From positions 1-6,132 of the forward strand of contig SKKR01000482.1 in the NCBI GenBank assembly GCA_007123655.1: a DNA stretch of 6,132 nt, read 5' to 3'. The position numbers and the translations under genes were made by a program. Below the pieces are notes generated by a model. It searched no databases. It was not told the origin of the DNA and saw only the letters and a list, made by a program, of their open reading frames with translations. Of this stretch, positions 6,015 through 6,132 are shown piece by piece (position 1 is the stretch's first letter; each line of letters opens with the position of its first letter). The stretch comes from Thermomicrobiaceae bacterium (GTDB taxonomy: Bacteria > Chloroflexota > Chloroflexia > Thermomicrobiales > Thermomicrobiaceae).

Positions 6015-6054
6015 CGCATCTTGTTAGCCTGACGGGATCACTCGTCGAGATCGT

Positions 6055-6132
6055 TCAGAGCATCCCCCGCAGGAACGCTTCCATCTCCTCACTGGACCCG
6101 ACCTCCCGAGGATTCGTCCTGACGGGCCCACC
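6055..6132 (-). CDS. C-terminal end of an unidentified gene (partial)
   Basis: An open frame enters at the right edge and stops with TGA at 6057-6055. The 25 visible residues include NPREVGSSEEMEAFLRGML at the C-terminus, which looks like a normal amphipathic terminal helix with coding-like composition. A GAGGAG precedes an internal ATG at 6084, but a gene of eight codons is unlikely. The stop lies 53 bases before the esterase TTG start, on the same strand, so the two may share a transcript. No family is recognisable from this fragment. Confidence 0.5.
   Translation of the reverse strand, partial: GGPVRTNPREVGSSEEMEAFLRGML

Noticed and set aside
6029..6127. Direct repeat CCTGACGGG at 6029-6037 and 6119-6127
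   Set aside because: Nine bases, one copy inside coding sequence and one in a gap, with no symmetry; chance is the simpler reading in GC-rich DNA.
1..6132. Search by eye for CRISPR arrays, tRNAs, transposase genes, attachment sites or defence genes
   Set aside because: No spaced repeats, cloverleaf patterns, terminal inverted repeats or relevant protein motifs were seen.

Overview
The window looks like an ordinary bacterial chromosomal segment of moderately high GC content. It is densely packed with uninterrupted genes, and I see no insertion sequence, phage gene, CRISPR array, tRNA or rRNA. The lineage cannot be fixed from sequence alone. Chloroflexota is my best guess, from a CvpA membrane domain fused to a CAP domain and a one-helix membrane protein with a Pro-Pro-led helical ectodomain. 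This is recollection of similar proteins, not a search result.

Layout. Positions 1-2780 (minus strand) hold a tight cluster read from right to left: a sugar-nucleotidyltransferase with a beta-helix tail (1776-2780), PrmA, the ribosomal protein L11 methyltransferase (839-1783), RsmE, the 16S rRNA m3U1498 methyltransferase (64-846), and the first codons of a further gene leaving the window at position 1. Both internal junctions are 8-base overlaps sharing the core TGACTGA, so translational coupling is likely. Upstream on the same strand lie a CvpA-CAP fusion membrane protein (2895-3866) and a stand-alone response-regulator receiver protein (3951-4370).

A 200-base divergent intergenic region (about 4371-4571) separates the receiver gene from the only plus-strand gene. 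That gene encodes a single-pass membrane protein with a helical extracytoplasmic domain (about 4590-5288). The gap contains a good plus-strand promoter with a perfect TATAAT, a weaker minus-strand promoter candidate, and a repeated TGCGGGT motif that touches both. A convergent 47-base gap carrying a short hairpin follows. Next are a minus-strand serine esterase of the phospholipase/carboxylesterase family (5336 to about 6001) and the C-terminal codons of an unidentified gene (6055-6132).

Function. The left half joins ribosome modification (PrmA, RsmE) to nucleotide-sugar production. The middle carries cell-envelope functions (CvpA-CAP and the membrane-anchored helical protein) around a lone receiver domain. 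I found no clear evidence for a new defence or mobile system. The most unusual items are the CvpA-CAP fusion and the shared motif in the divergent promoter region.
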